Origin: SZUA-430 sp964647355
Lineage (GTDB): Bacteria; Pseudomonadota; Alphaproteobacteria; Micropepsales; Micropepsaceae
Length of the DNA: 64,000 nucleotides
Assembly (NCBI GenBank): GCA_964647355.1
Contig: CAZYGK010000006.1
Location: forward strand, 1-64,000
Direction: 5' to 3'
Shown piece after piece: positions 8,722-17,801 of this stretch (position 1 is the first letter of the stretch; every line of letters starts with the position of its first letter). A program made the position numbers and the translations under genes. The notes beneath the pieces were generated by a model that made no database searches, had not been told where the DNA came from, and saw only the letters and a list, made by a program, of their open reading frames with translations.

Positions 8722-9354
8722 TTAATTCTTCCTTACCGGCGTCCGGCCGATCAGGCTTTCCAAGCGCTTGACCATTACGTCCTGCGGCGTCCCGTAAGCG
8801 ATCGTGTCCACGACCGCGCCCTTCGCGTTGATCAAGAACACCGCCGCCGTGTGATCGAGCGTGTAGTCGCCGCCGTCGAGCGCCACCCGCTCGCGCACCA
8901 CCTCAAAGGCTTTCGCGACGCGCTCAATATCGCCCATCGGCCCTGTGAACGCACGAACGCGCGTGCCAAAGCTCGAGAAGTAGGACTTCATCGCCTCCGG
9001 CGTATCCCGCTCGGGATCGAGCGAAACGAACACCACCTGCACCGCATCGCCGCGCTTACCGATCTTCGCCAAAGCGGCGTCCAATTCCCACACAGTGACC
9101 GGACAGATCACCGGGCACTTCGTGAACCCGAAGAACACCGCAAGCGGCCGCCCGGCGAGCTTTTTCCAGGCAACCGCGGCACCTGCCTGATCCGTCAGAA
9201 CGACGTCGCCGATGCCGCGTCCAAGTTTTACAAGCCCGTCCGCCACAACCGGCGCCGAAACCGACTCGGCCGATGCTGGCCCAGCGGCCACACCTGAAAT
9301 GGCCAGCACCAAAAGCGCCAGCGAAACAACTACCTGCACGACGACGTTACGCAT
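8722..9354 (-). CDS. SCO1/SenC family copper chaperone
   Basis: Thioredoxin-fold periplasmic protein involved in copper delivery to CuA of cytochrome c oxidase or in redox homeostasis. An N-terminal signal or anchor (residues 5-28) precedes the domain. The copper ligands are Cys80 and Cys84 in KCPVICP and His168 in LDHTAAV, all present. DPERDTPEAMKSY is the usual family motif. The length (210) is normal. It lies 44 bp upstream of gspF on the same strand, so it may share a promoter with the secretion operon. No oxidase gene is adjacent. Confidence 0.92.
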   Translation of the reverse strand: MRNVVVQVVVSLALLVLAISGVAAGPASAESVSAPVVADGLVKLGRGIGDVVLTDQAGAAVAWKKLAGRPLAVFFGFTKCPVICPVTVWELDAALAKIGKRGDAVQVVFVSLDPERDTPEAMKSYFSSFGTRVRAFTGPMGDIERVAKAFEVVRERVALDGGDYTLDHTAAVFLINAKGAVVDTIAYGTPQDVMVKRLESLIGRTPVRKN

Positions 9355-9505
9355 TCGCTCTCACCACCAGCTTGGCCGAAGCACCGTTGAGGCCAACCCG
9401 CCAAAGCCCGGTTATCTTGACACCCCATACTAGCTGCCGCGTCCTGGTTTTGGAACGCAGGCTTGATTCGGCCCGCGTCCGGGGAAAAAGAACAACGGGG
9501 GACGT

Positions 9506-10279
9506 ATGTACGACGTTCGGAGCCGGCTCGCCGCAGCCGCACTTGCCGCCACATTTTTGACCGCGCCCGCCCTGGCCGACCGCCTCAGCTTCTCGGGCGG
9601 CGCTGAATACTCCGTCGGCGACTACGGCGATCCGGAAGACACGACCGTCTGGTACGAATACGTCTCCGCCCGCTACTCGATGTCGCCTTGGGCGTTCAAG
9701 GTGACCCTGCCCTTCCTGCAGATCGACGGCCCGGCGACGGTCACCGACGACGGCGAAGTCGAAGGCGGCGGGGCGACCCGCATGGTTTCCGGCATCGGCG
9801 ACGTCTCGCTGTCCTCGACCTACACGTTCTCCTGGAAGCCCGAAAAGCTCTACCTCGACCTCACCGGACGCGTCCGCCTGCCGACGGGCGACGAGGACCG
9901 CGGCCTGGGCAGCGGCGAGGTCGACTACGCCCTAATCGCGACGCTCGACAAGACGTTTGAAGGCTTCGGCGTCAACGTGAAGGGCGGCCGCCGCTTCCTC
10001 GGCGACTCCGCCGGCCGCAACCGACAAGACGGCTGGCTCGCCGGCGTCGGCTTCTCCGTCGATCTCAGCAAGGAGACCGAAATCGGCACCTCGCTCGACT
10101 GGCGCGAAGCAGCCTTCGACACCAACCCCGACCCGGCCGACGTCGACATCTACATCCGCCACAGCCTAACGAAGGACCTGCGCCTTAACGTCTATGCGCT
10201 GGCAGGCCTCTCCGACGGCAGCCCGAACTTCGGCAGCGGCTTCTCGCTAACCTGGACCGCCTACCGCAGCGAGGACTGA
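9506..10279 (+). CDS. Outer-membrane beta-barrel protein (MetA-phenol-degradation-like)
   Basis: A 257-residue exported protein. A signal peptide (about residues 1-25, ending APALA) is followed by alternating aromatic/polar strands such as WYEYVSARYSM, KLYLDLTGRVRLPTG and LRLNVYALAGLS, as in outer-membrane barrels. The GRVRLPTGDEDRGLGSG segment resembles the transporter-like family annotated from phenol degradation clusters. Substrate is unknown. A GGGGGA stretch lies just before the ATG. It is divergent from the sco-like gene and is followed by an oxidoreductase gene on the same strand about 135 bp later. The ending SLTWTAYRSED lacks the usual terminal aromatic residue. Confidence 0.65.
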   Translation: MYDVRSRLAAAALAATFLTAPALADRLSFSGGAEYSVGDYGDPEDTTVWYEYVSARYSMSPWAFKVTLPFLQIDGPATVTDDGEVEGGGATRMVSGIGDVSLSSTYTFSWKPEKLYLDLTGRVRLPTGDEDRGLGSGEVDYALIATLDKTFEGFGVNVKGGRRFLGDSAGRNRQDGWLAGVGFSVDLSKETEIGTSLDWREAAFDTNPDPADVDIYIRHSLTKDLRLNVYALAGLSDGSPNFGSGFSLTWTAYRSED

Positions 10280-10414
10280 CGCCGCAGCTGGCATAGGCGC
10301 AACCCGCGGCGCCGTCTGCAACAAACGCGCGCCTTGGGTCGGGGCGCGCGCACCGCTAAGCTCCCCACGCCGCGCCGCCAACCGACACCAACCTGCGCGG
10401 GCTCGGAGACAGCC

Positions 10415-11551
10415 ATGACCGCCATCCCATCGACCGCGCTTCAACTTCGCAGCCTTGTCACGAAGGACGGCGAGCTGCAGCTGTCGCTCGCCCGCGTGCC
10501 CGTGGCGGAGCCGGGCGCCGATGAAGTGCTCGTGCGCGTCGAAGGTACGCCGATCAACCCCTCCGATCTGGGGCTACTGCTCGGCCCCGCCGACATGAAA
10601 GCCGCGCGCGTCACCGGCACGGGCGAGAACGCGGTCGTCTCGGCCCCCGTCGCGCCGCAGTTCATGCGCATGATGGCTCCGCGCGTGGGTCAGTCGATGC
10701 CGGTCGGTAACGAAGGCGCGGGCGTCGTCGTGAAGGCAGGCGCCTCCCCCGCCGCGCAGGCGCTGCTGGGCAAAACCGTCGCGATGGTCGGCGGCGCGAT
10801 GTACGCACAGTACCGCACGATCAAGGCGGCCGAGGCGCTGCAGCTCCACCCCGGCACGACGCCGGCCGAAGGCGCCTCGTGCTTCGTCAACCCGCTGACC
10901 GCGCTCGGCATGGTGGAAACGATGCGGCGCGAGGGGCACAAGGCGCTCGTGCACACGGCCGCCGCCTCGAACCTCGGCCAGATGCTGAACAAGATCTGCC
11001 TCGCCGACGGCGTGCCGCTCGTCAACATTGTGCGCAGCGCGGAACAGGAAAAACTCCTGCGCGGTATCGGCGCGAAAATCGTGCTCGACTCGACCGCGCC
11101 GGGTTTCATGGAAGCCCTGACCCGCGCGCTCGCCGAAACCGGCGCAACGCTCGCCTTCGACGCGATCGGCGGCGGCAAGCTCGCGAGCCAAATCCTGACC
11201 GGCATGGAAATCGCAGCGAGCCAAGCGGCCGGCGGCTACAGCCGCTACGGCTCGACGACACACAAGCAGGTCTACATCTACGGCGGCCTCGACACTGGCC
11301 CAACCGAACTCACACGATCCTACGGCATGGCCTGGGGCATCGGCGGCTGGCTGCTCACGCCGTTCCTGATGAAAATCGGCGGCCCCGAAGTGAACCGCCT
11401 CCGCCAACGCGTCGCCGACGAAATCAAAACAACATTCGCGAGCCACTACACGAAAACGATCTCACTGGCCGAAGCACTGAAACCAGAGATCATCCAAGCC
11501 TACGCCAAACGCGCGACGGGCGAGAAGTTCCTGATCAATCCCAACAAATAG
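10415..11551 (+). CDS. MDR-family quinone reductase/zinc-less alcohol dehydrogenase
   Basis: Medium-chain dehydrogenase/reductase of about 378 residues. The N-terminal GroES-like domain has VRVEGTPINPSDLGLL and GNEGAGVVV. The Rossmann domain contains LVHTAAASNLGQML in place of the typical glycine loop. No zinc-binding cysteine cluster is visible, so an NAD(P)H-dependent quinone or enone reductase is more likely than an alcohol dehydrogenase. The frame is open to 10334, but the ATG at 10415 has a GGAG 6 nt upstream and matches the family N-terminus. Substrate unknown; no pathway neighbours. Confidence 0.8.
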   Translation: MTAIPSTALQLRSLVTKDGELQLSLARVPVAEPGADEVLVRVEGTPINPSDLGLLLGPADMKAARVTGTGENAVVSAPVAPQFMRMMAPRVGQSMPVGNEGAGVVVKAGASPAAQALLGKTVAMVGGAMYAQYRTIKAAEALQLHPGTTPAEGASCFVNPLTALGMVETMRREGHKALVHTAAASNLGQMLNKICLADGVPLVNIVRSAEQEKLLRGIGAKIVLDSTAPGFMEALTRALAETGATLAFDAIGGGKLASQILTGMEIAASQAAGGYSRYGSTTHKQVYIYGGLDTGPTELTRSYGMAWGIGGWLLTPFLMKIGGPEVNRLRQRVADEIKTTFASHYTKTISLAEALKPEIIQAYAKRATGEKFLINPNK

Positions 11552-11598
11552 CGCCCTGGGCCCGCTGACCTCCGGCCGGCCCTTCCTTTTTCATACAC

Positions 11599-11620
11599 CC
11601 GCGGGCGTCACCGCCCGCGG
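11599..11620. repeat. Perfect GC-rich inverted repeat
   Basis: CCGCGGGCG, a TCAC loop, then CGCCCGCGG: a perfect 9-bp stem 48 bp after the MDR gene stop. The T-rich run (ccttcctttttc) lies before the stem on the plus strand, so it does not form a standard terminator for the plus-strand gene. Either strand could use it as a rho-independent-like pause or an mRNA 3' stabiliser. Confidence 0.5.
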
Positions 11621-11651
11621 CATGAACGCCCGCGAACGCTGCGGCGTGTCA

Positions 11652-11701
11652 CTCTTGCGTAAGTTCTTGATACGTTCTATATCACTAAAACTTAACAAGA
11701 G
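11652..11701. repeat. AT-rich segment with imperfect inverted repeat
   Basis: Within the 355-bp gap 11552-11906 (between the convergent MDR and phoB genes) lies a markedly AT-rich stretch. Its arms are CTCTTGCGTAAGTT and AACTTAACAAGAG and it encloses about 23 nt with TTGATACG and TATATC. TTGCGT and TATATC are spaced 17 bp and could be a promoter reading right; AAGGAAACAATGG follows. The downstream open frame runs antisense into phoB and looks non-coding. A small RNA or a transferred fragment is possible. The rest of the gap shows nothing recognisable. Confidence 0.35.
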
Positions 11702-11906
11702 TCAAGGAAACAATGGTTCGCCCAGACCAGTGCACGCCGCTTGCAGGGCAACCCAACTCGGTATTTCGCCGCGTTCAAGTGCGTTTTCGCCCCCTAACTC
11801 TCGGGTACACATGGGGTTGTTCGCTCGAATTCTCGCCGAGTACCCCCTCCCCTTGGGTCGCAAGCGCACGCCCATCGGGGCGAGCCGTGCGCCAGGCCTC
11901 GCCGCC

Positions 11907-12602
11907 CTACCCCGCGTCCAGCGAATACCCGGCCGAGCGCACGGTGCGGATCATGTCCGTCGTCCCCGGCGGGTTGATCGCCTTTCTGAGGCGGCGGATG
12001 TGCACGTCGACGGTGCGCAGCTCGATCTCAGCCTCGCGCCCCCACACCGCGTCCTGCAGCTGCACGCGCGAAAACACGCGCCCCGGGTTCTCCATGAAGT
12101 GCTTCAGCAAGCGGAACTCCGTCGGCCCGATCTCGATCGCGGCACCCGCGCGCTTCACGCGGTGCGCCACCGGGTCGAGCACCAGGTCGCCGACGGTCAG
12201 CACCTCGCCGGCGAGCGCGGGGCGAAGCCGCCGCAGCACCGAACCCACGCGCGCCACCAGTTCGCGCGGCGAAAACGGCTTCGTCAGGTAGTCGTCCGCG
12301 CCGGTCTCGAGCCCCCGCACGCGATCGTCTTCCGCCCCGCGCGCGGTCAGCATGATGATGGGCACGCCTGCCGTCGCCTTACCGCGGCGCAACCGCCGGC
12401 ACACCTCGATCCCGCTCGTGCCGCCGATCATCCAGTCAAGGAGCACGAGGTCCGGCACGTGCTCGGCCGCCAGCAACAACGCCTCGTCGCCGTCACCGGT
12501 CGTCACCACGTCATAGCCTTCGCTGCGGAAACGGAACTCCAGCAGCTCGGCCAGAGCGGGATCGTCTTCCACCAGCAACAGGCGCGGCGCGGACATCGCC
12601 AC
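11907..12602 (-). CDS. phoB: Phosphate regulon response regulator PhoB
   Basis: OmpR/PhoB-type DNA-binding response regulator activated by PhoR in phosphate limitation. The receiver domain (about 7-120) has the acidic pair Asp13/Asp14, phospho-acceptor Asp56 (LLDWMIGG) and Lys108 (YLTKPF). The C-terminal winged helix includes GPTEFRLLKHFMENPGRVFSR and ELRTVDVHIRRLRK. The start is GTG at 12602, directly after the phoU stop and 5 nt after GGAAAGG; an ATG at 12596 is the alternative. It closes the phoR-pst-phoU-phoB operon. Confidence 0.96.
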   Translation of the reverse strand: MAMSAPRLLLVEDDPALAELLEFRFRSEGYDVVTTGDGDEALLLAAEHVPDLVLLDWMIGGTSGIEVCRRLRRGKATAGVPIIMLTARGAEDDRVRGLETGADDYLTKPFSPRELVARVGSVLRRLRPALAGEVLTVGDLVLDPVAHRVKRAGAAIEIGPTEFRLLKHFMENPGRVFSRVQLQDAVWGREAEIELRTVDVHIRRLRKAINPPGTTDMIRTVRSAGYSLDAG

Positions 12603-13283
12603 TTAGGCCTTTCCGCCGTCGCCGCGCTCCGGCAAGTCGTTGCCGGTCGCCGCGTAGTAGACGAGCTCCGCCACGTTCGTCGCGTGGTCGCCGATGCGCT
12701 CCAGATTGCGTGCCACGAACAACAGCTGCGCCGCGCTGCTGATCGACGCCGGGTTCTCCATCATGTGGGAGACGAGATTGCGGAAAATGCTCTCGTAGAA
12801 CGCATCGACCTTGCTGTCGCGTTTGTGCACCTCGCCAGCGAGCACCGGATCGCGCGCCGCGTAGGCGGTCAAAACGTCGTGCACCATGGCGCCCGCCACC
12901 TCCGACATCGCCGGCAGCAGCGTCAGCGGCTCAAACCGCTTGCGCCCTTCGATCTGGCCCACGCGCTTGGCGATGTTCTTCGCATAGTCGCCGATGCGCT
13001 CCAGCACGCCCGCGATCTTGAGCGTCGCCACCACCTCGCGCAGGTCGTCCGCCATCGGCGCCCTGAGCGCCAAAACGCGGATTGCGAGCTTGTCGACGTC
13101 GACCTCGAGCTTGTCGATCTTCTTGTCGCGCTGGATCACTTCGGCGGCCAGAGTCTCGTCCAACCGCACGAGCGCATCCATCGCCTGCCCGATCGCAAGC
13201 TCCACGAGGCCGCCCATCTCCGCAATGAGGCCGCGCAGCCGCGTGATGTCTTCGTCGAACGCCTTGACGGTATGATCTGCCAT
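12603..13283 (-). CDS. phoU: Phosphate signalling protein PhoU
   Basis: Cytoplasmic metal-binding protein that couples the PstSCAB transporter to the PhoR kinase and represses the regulon in high phosphate. The 226-residue protein has two three-helix PhoU repeats. Metal-site motifs EDITRLRGLIAEMG and ERIGDYAKNIAKR are in the first half, and ERIGDHATNVAELVYY is in the second. It lies 9 bp after pstB and abuts phoB, as in other alphaproteobacterial phosphate operons. Confidence 0.96.
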   Translation of the reverse strand: MADHTVKAFDEDITRLRGLIAEMGGLVELAIGQAMDALVRLDETLAAEVIQRDKKIDKLEVDVDKLAIRVLALRAPMADDLREVVATLKIAGVLERIGDYAKNIAKRVGQIEGRKRFEPLTLLPAMSEVAGAMVHDVLTAYAARDPVLAGEVHKRDSKVDAFYESIFRNLVSHMMENPASISSAAQLLFVARNLERIGDHATNVAELVYYAATGNDLPERGDGGKA

Positions 13284-13292
13284 CGTCGTTTC

Positions 13293-14057
13293 CTATCCGT
13301 AACGGCCGGTGATGTAGTCTTTGGTGCGCACTTCGCGCGGGTTCGTAAAAATGTCGGACGTCGCGCCATACTCGACCATTTTGCCCAAATGGAAGAACGC
13401 CGTGCGCTGCGACACGCGCGCGGCCTGCTGCATGGAGTGCGTGACGATCACGATCGCGTAGCGCCCTTTCAGCTCCGAGATCAGCTCCTCGATCCGCGCC
13501 GTCGCAATCGGATCAAGCGCCGAACATGGCTCGTCCATCAAAATGACTTCCGGGTCGACCGCGATCGCCCGCGCGATGCAAAGCCGCTGCTGCTGCCCGC
13601 CGGACAGCGCGGTCCCGCTGTCGGAGAGCCGGTCTTTCACTTCGTCCCAAAGCCCCGCCTTGCGCAGCGACTCTTCGACCATGCCGTCGAGCTCGCTCTT
13701 GGCAGCGGCAAGACCGTGAATCCGCGGCCCATACGCGACGTTTTCGTAGATCGATTTCGGAAACGGGTTCGGCTTTTGAAACACCATGCCGACACGCGCG
13801 CGCAGCTGCACGACGTCCATGCCGGAGGTGTAGATGTTTTGCCCGTCGAGCTCGATCTCGCCCATCACGCGGCAGGTCGCGATCGTATCGTTCATCCGGT
13901 TCAGCGTGCGCAGGAACGTCGACTTGCCACAGCCCGACGGCCCGATGAACGCGGTCACGTGCTCGGTCGGGATGTCGATCGAAATGTCGTCGATCGCCTT
14001 CTTCTCGCCGTAGAAGACGCTGACGTTGCGCGCGGTCATGCGGGGTTTGGCTGACAT
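13293..14057 (-). CDS. pstB: Phosphate ABC transporter ATPase PstB
   Basis: ATPase of the high-affinity phosphate importer. Walker A is GPSGCGKST, the signature LSGGQQQR, and Walker B ends VILMDEPCSALDP. All are intact, in a 254-residue protein of normal size. The ATG at 14057 overlaps the pstA stop (TGATG); a GTG one codon upstream is also possible. Interacts with PstA, PstC and PhoU. Confidence 0.97.
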   Translation of the reverse strand: MSAKPRMTARNVSVFYGEKKAIDDISIDIPTEHVTAFIGPSGCGKSTFLRTLNRMNDTIATCRVMGEIELDGQNIYTSGMDVVQLRARVGMVFQKPNPFPKSIYENVAYGPRIHGLAAAKSELDGMVEESLRKAGLWDEVKDRLSDSGTALSGGQQQRLCIARAIAVDPEVILMDEPCSALDPIATARIEELISELKGRYAIVIVTHSMQQAARVSQRTAFFHLGKMVEYGATSDIFTNPREVRTKDYITGRYG

Positions 14058-15316
14058 CACCAGCGTTTCTCAAATCGGTTGCGGAGATAGATGGCGATAC
14101 CGTTCATGACGAGCAGGAACGCCAGAAGCACGATGATCGCGGCCGACGTGCGCTCCACGAAGCCGCGGCTCACCTCGTCCGACCACAGGAAGATCTGCAC
14201 CGGCAGCACGCTCGACGGCGCCATGATGCTCTCCGGCGGCGTCGCCACGAACGCGCGCATGCCGATCATGAGAAGCGGCGCCGTCTCGCCCAGCGCGCGC
14301 GCCATTCCAATGATCGTGCCCGTCAAGATACCGGGCAGCGCCAGCGGCAGCACATGATGCAGCACCACCTGCACGCGGCTCGCACCGACCGCCAGCGCCG
14401 CATCGCGGATCGACGGCGGCACGGCCTTGATCGCATTGCGTCCGGAAATCACGATGACGGGCATGGTCATGAGCGCCAGCGTCATCCCGCCCACGAGCGG
14501 CGCCGAACGCGGCAAACCCATAAAGCTCAAGAACACCGCCAAACCCAAGAGCCCAAAGATGATCGACGGCACAGCCGCCAGATTGTTGATCGAAACCTCG
14601 ATCATGTCGGTCCAGCGGTTCCGCGGTGCGTATTCTTCCAGATAGATCGCCGCCATCACGCCCACCGGGAACGCCAGCAACAAGGTCACCAGCATCGTGA
14701 GCATCGACCCTTTGAGCGCACCCCAGATCCCCACCTGGCCCGGATCGCTCGCGTCGGAGCGCGTCAGGAAGCCGATGTCGACAGCGCTGAACGCAGTATC
14801 CTTCGCGGCAAGCTCCGCATACCGCGCACGCAACGCCGGCGTACCCTCGCCGCGTGCGGCGGCGCTCAACTCGTCGGACGCCGCAACCGAAATCACGGTC
14901 TTACCCGACAGCAACGCCGGATCGGCGATCAGCGCCTCGCGCACGTCGAGCCACGCGTTCTCGGAAATCAGCTGTCGCCCGTCCGGACCGAACGCGCGGC
15001 CCGCCGCAAGCGCGACCGCCTCTTCAAGCCCCGCTCCGCTGAGCGCCTTCGCAGCATCGCTCCCGCGCAGCCGCGCCTCGTCGACGGTGAGACCCAGCTC
15101 CGGAAAGTCGAGCGGCAAAGCCACCTCGGTCCGCATGAAGCCGCCAAGCCCGCTCGACGTCATCGCGTAAAGGAGGACCGCCAGGAACAGCGCCGACACC
15201 GTGATTGCCGCAAGCCCCAGCGCGCGAAAACGCCACTCGGACGCATAGCGCGCCTTCAACTGCGCCGCGCGTGCCGGCGACGACCAATCCGTGGGCTGGC
15301 GGCGCGCGTTACTCAT
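14057..15316 (-). CDS. pstA: Phosphate ABC transporter permease PstA
   Basis: Permease subunit of the phosphate importer. The 419-residue protein is longer than the E. coli one because it has an N-terminal extension. This extension is a membrane helix near residues 30-50 followed by a roughly 120-residue periplasmic region (DUF3333-like), known in alphaproteobacterial PstA. The C-terminal half has the usual BPD transmembrane domain with the cytoplasmic EAA-like loop AALAVGASRVQVVLHHVLPLA. It overlaps pstC upstream by 8 nt and pstB downstream. Confidence 0.95.
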   Translation of the reverse strand: MSNARRQPTDWSSPARAAQLKARYASEWRFRALGLAAITVSALFLAVLLYAMTSSGLGGFMRTEVALPLDFPELGLTVDEARLRGSDAAKALSGAGLEEAVALAAGRAFGPDGRQLISENAWLDVREALIADPALLSGKTVISVAASDELSAAARGEGTPALRARYAELAAKDTAFSAVDIGFLTRSDASDPGQVGIWGALKGSMLTMLVTLLLAFPVGVMAAIYLEEYAPRNRWTDMIEVSINNLAAVPSIIFGLLGLAVFLSFMGLPRSAPLVGGMTLALMTMPVIVISGRNAIKAVPPSIRDAALAVGASRVQVVLHHVLPLALPGILTGTIIGMARALGETAPLLMIGMRAFVATPPESIMAPSSVLPVQIFLWSDEVSRGFVERTSAAIIVLLAFLLVMNGIAIYLRNRFEKRW

Positions 15317-16691
15317 AGGCTTCCCGGAACCGTTTGACGACGCGTAGCGCCACGACGTTGAGGCCCAAAGTCACGATGAAAAGCACCGTACCCAAAGCAA
15401 ACGCCGAAAGCGTCGCCGGATGATCGAAGCTCTGCTCGCCGGTCAGCATCTGAACGATCTGGTACGTCACCGTCGTCATGCTGTCGAATGGGTTCAGCGA
15501 CAGGTTCGCCGCAGCGCCCGCGGCCATCACGACGATCATCGTCTCGCCGATCGCGCGGCTCACGGCAAGCATGATGCCGGCCACGATGCCAGGCAGCGCC
15601 GCCGGGATCAGCACACGCTTGATCGTCTCCGACGTCGTCGCGCCCATGGCAAGCGAACCGTCGCGCATCGCCTGCGGCACGGCGGCGATGCTGTCGTCGG
15701 CCATCGACGACACGAACGGAATAATCATGATCCCCATGACAAGGCCGGCGGCCAGCGCACTCTCCGTCGACGCGTTCGCCAAGCCGAGCATCAACGCAAA
15801 GTCGCGCACCATGGGCGCCAGTGTCAGCGCCGCGAAATAGCCGTATGCAACCGTCGGAATACCGGCCAGGATCTCAAGCAGCGGCTTCATCCACTTGCGC
15901 ACGCGCGGCGACGCATATTGCGTGAGATAGATCGCGCTCATCAGCCCGAGCGGGATCGCCACGATCATCGCGATCACCGCACCGATGAACAGCGTACCCC
16001 AGAACAGCGGTATCGCCCCGTAGGTCTTGCCTGTATCGGGCCCCGGCGGCGCAAGCGGATCGGGAGACCACTGCAGCCCAAACAAGAAGTCCACCGGCGA
16101 GACGATCGCAAAAAAGCGTCCTGTCTCGAACAACAGCGAAGCCAGAATGCCGACGGTCGTCAAAATCGCGACCAACGAGGCGAGCAACAGCACCGTCATC
16201 ACCACGCGCTCCACGCGCGTTCGTGCCGTGAAGTCCGGCCGCACCCGCAAGAAGCCGAACGCGCCGCCGAGAAAGCCGACGATCACGGTCAACGTCGCAC
16301 CGATCGCGCCGTAATACGTCATGGCCGAGCGGATCGGACCGACCATTTTGTCGGCGAGCGGATTGAACGCGGCCGCCTGCGTGCCTTGCGCGATACGCAA
16401 CGCCTCGGCAAGCACCGCGTCCCGCTCCATATCCATGAGCGGCAACCCAGCCGCCGCGGCATTACCGAGCGCCGCTTGCATCACCATCCCCGGCGACACC
16501 GCGCTCCAGACCGCCGCGAAAACGAATGCGGGGATCACCGCCCACAGCGCCGCGTACCAGCCGTGATACGAAGGCAACGAGTGAACCTTACCCTTCGCCG
16601 CCGTCCGAAAGCTCCACGCCCGGGCCCGCGCGGCAAGCCACGCGATGAGCCCGAGCCCAAAGACCAACAGAAAGAGAACGACCGGCGCCAC
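15309..16691 (-). CDS. pstC: Phosphate ABC transporter permease PstC
   Basis: Second permease of the phosphate importer, 460 residues with a GTG start 9 bp after pstS. Like PstA here it has an extended N-terminal region containing two membrane helices (about 1-20 and 45-65) and a periplasmic segment. The BPD permease core begins near residue 225. The coupling loop MAMGATTSETIKRVLIPAALPG contacts PstB. Membrane helices run to the C-terminus. Order pstS-pstC-pstA-pstB is canonical. Confidence 0.95.
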   Translation of the reverse strand: MAPVVLFLLVFGLGLIAWLAARARAWSFRTAAKGKVHSLPSYHGWYAALWAVIPAFVFAAVWSAVSPGMVMQAALGNAAAAGLPLMDMERDAVLAEALRIAQGTQAAAFNPLADKMVGPIRSAMTYYGAIGATLTVIVGFLGGAFGFLRVRPDFTARTRVERVVMTVLLLASLVAILTTVGILASLLFETGRFFAIVSPVDFLFGLQWSPDPLAPPGPDTGKTYGAIPLFWGTLFIGAVIAMIVAIPLGLMSAIYLTQYASPRVRKWMKPLLEILAGIPTVAYGYFAALTLAPMVRDFALMLGLANASTESALAAGLVMGIMIIPFVSSMADDSIAAVPQAMRDGSLAMGATTSETIKRVLIPAALPGIVAGIMLAVSRAIGETMIVVMAAGAAANLSLNPFDSMTTVTYQIVQMLTGEQSFDHPATLSAFALGTVLFIVTLGLNVVALRVVKRFREAYE

Positions 16692-16700
16692 CGCGGTCCC

Positions 16701-17744
16701 CTACTTCAACTGCGCCGGATCGAGCAGCGTCATCGCTTTCGCGACTTCGGCGTTCGCCGCGCGCACGTCGTCCGGCGCGACCACCATGCCTTGCCGCTTG
16801 AGATACCCGTCAGGCCCCCATGCTTTCGCAAACTCGGCCGCATAGTCCTTCAGACCTTTGATCGCGTTCAAATGCGCGCTCTTCACGTAGATGTAGAGCG
16901 GCCGCGCTCCGGGATAAGAGAAGTCCGAGATCGTCTCATAGGTCGGCGTCACACCGGCCATCGGCACGCCCTTCAGCTTGTCGGTATTCTCCTCAAGGAA
17001 CGAGAAGCCGAACACGCCGATCGCCTGCGGATTCGCAGCGATCTTCTGCACGATCAGATTGTCGTTCTCGCCGGAGTCGACATAGGCGCCGTCCGAACGC
17101 ACTTCCGTGCACGTCTTCTTGTGCGCAGCCTTGTCCGTGTCCTTCAGTGCCTTCATCGCCGGATCGCTCTCGCAACCCTTCGTCAAAATGAGCTCCGCCA
17201 GTGCATCGCGCGTACCCGACGTCGACGGCGGGCCGTACACCAGGATCGGAATCGCCGGCAGCGCCGCATTGACGTCGCTCCAATTCTTCGCGGTGTTCGG
17301 CTGACCGAACGGATTGGCCGCAAGCGCCTTATAGACCTCGACCGGGGTCAACTCGATCTTCGGACCCTCGGTCGCTTCCGCGAACGCGATGCCGTCGAGC
17401 CCGATCTGAATCTCGACCACATCTTTGACGCCGTTCGCCGCGCACTCGTCGTACTCGGACTTCTTCATCCGGCGCGACGCATTCGCGATATCGGGGTGCG
17501 CAACGCCAACGCCGGCGCAAAAGAGCTTGAAGCCGGCGCCCGTACCCGTCGACTCGATGATCGGCGACTTCATCGCCGGATCGGTCTTGGCGAGCGCCTC
17601 GGCCACAGCCTTCCCGAACGGATACACGGTCGACGAGCCGACCGCGCGGATTTGGTCGCGCGAGGGCGCGGGACCGGAGCCTCCGCAGCCGGCAAGGCCA
17701 ACGCTCGCGGCCAGCGCGAGGCCGAGCACAACAGTCCTGTTCAT
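16701..17744 (-). CDS. pstS: Phosphate-binding protein PstS (lipoprotein)
   Basis: Periplasmic phosphate-binding component of the importer. A lipoprotein signal peptide ends SVGLAGC (Cys20), and the phosphate-site segment RAVGSSTVYPFG follows immediately. A second site region reads STGTGAGFKLFCAG, and a later loop reads GPPSTSGTRDALAEL. The length (347) is normal. It is preceded by a candidate Pho box (17802-17830), so it likely has its own PhoB-driven promoter just after phoR. Confidence 0.95.
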   Translation of the reverse strand: MNRTVVLGLALAASVGLAGCGGSGPAPSRDQIRAVGSSTVYPFGKAVAEALAKTDPAMKSPIIESTGTGAGFKLFCAGVGVAHPDIANASRRMKKSEYDECAANGVKDVVEIQIGLDGIAFAEATEGPKIELTPVEVYKALAANPFGQPNTAKNWSDVNAALPAIPILVYGPPSTSGTRDALAELILTKGCESDPAMKALKDTDKAAHKKTCTEVRSDGAYVDSGENDNLIVQKIAANPQAIGVFGFSFLEENTDKLKGVPMAGVTPTYETISDFSYPGARPLYIYVKSAHLNAIKGLKDYAAEFAKAWGPDGYLKRQGMVVAPDDVRAANAEVAKAMTLLDPAQLK

Positions 17745-17801
17745 AGGAAGTCATCCTTGGGTTTTGTGCAGCCGCGAGATTCGCGCTGCCAGGGATCGTA
17801 T

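Noticed and set aside
11599..11620. Intrinsic terminator for the MDR gene
   Set aside because: The stem is perfect but no T-run follows it on the plus strand; kept only as an inverted repeat.
11622..14054. An 810-codon open frame on the plus strand
   Set aside because: It is antisense to phoB, phoU and pstB, rich in His/Arg as expected from GC-rich reverse frames, and lacks any domain.
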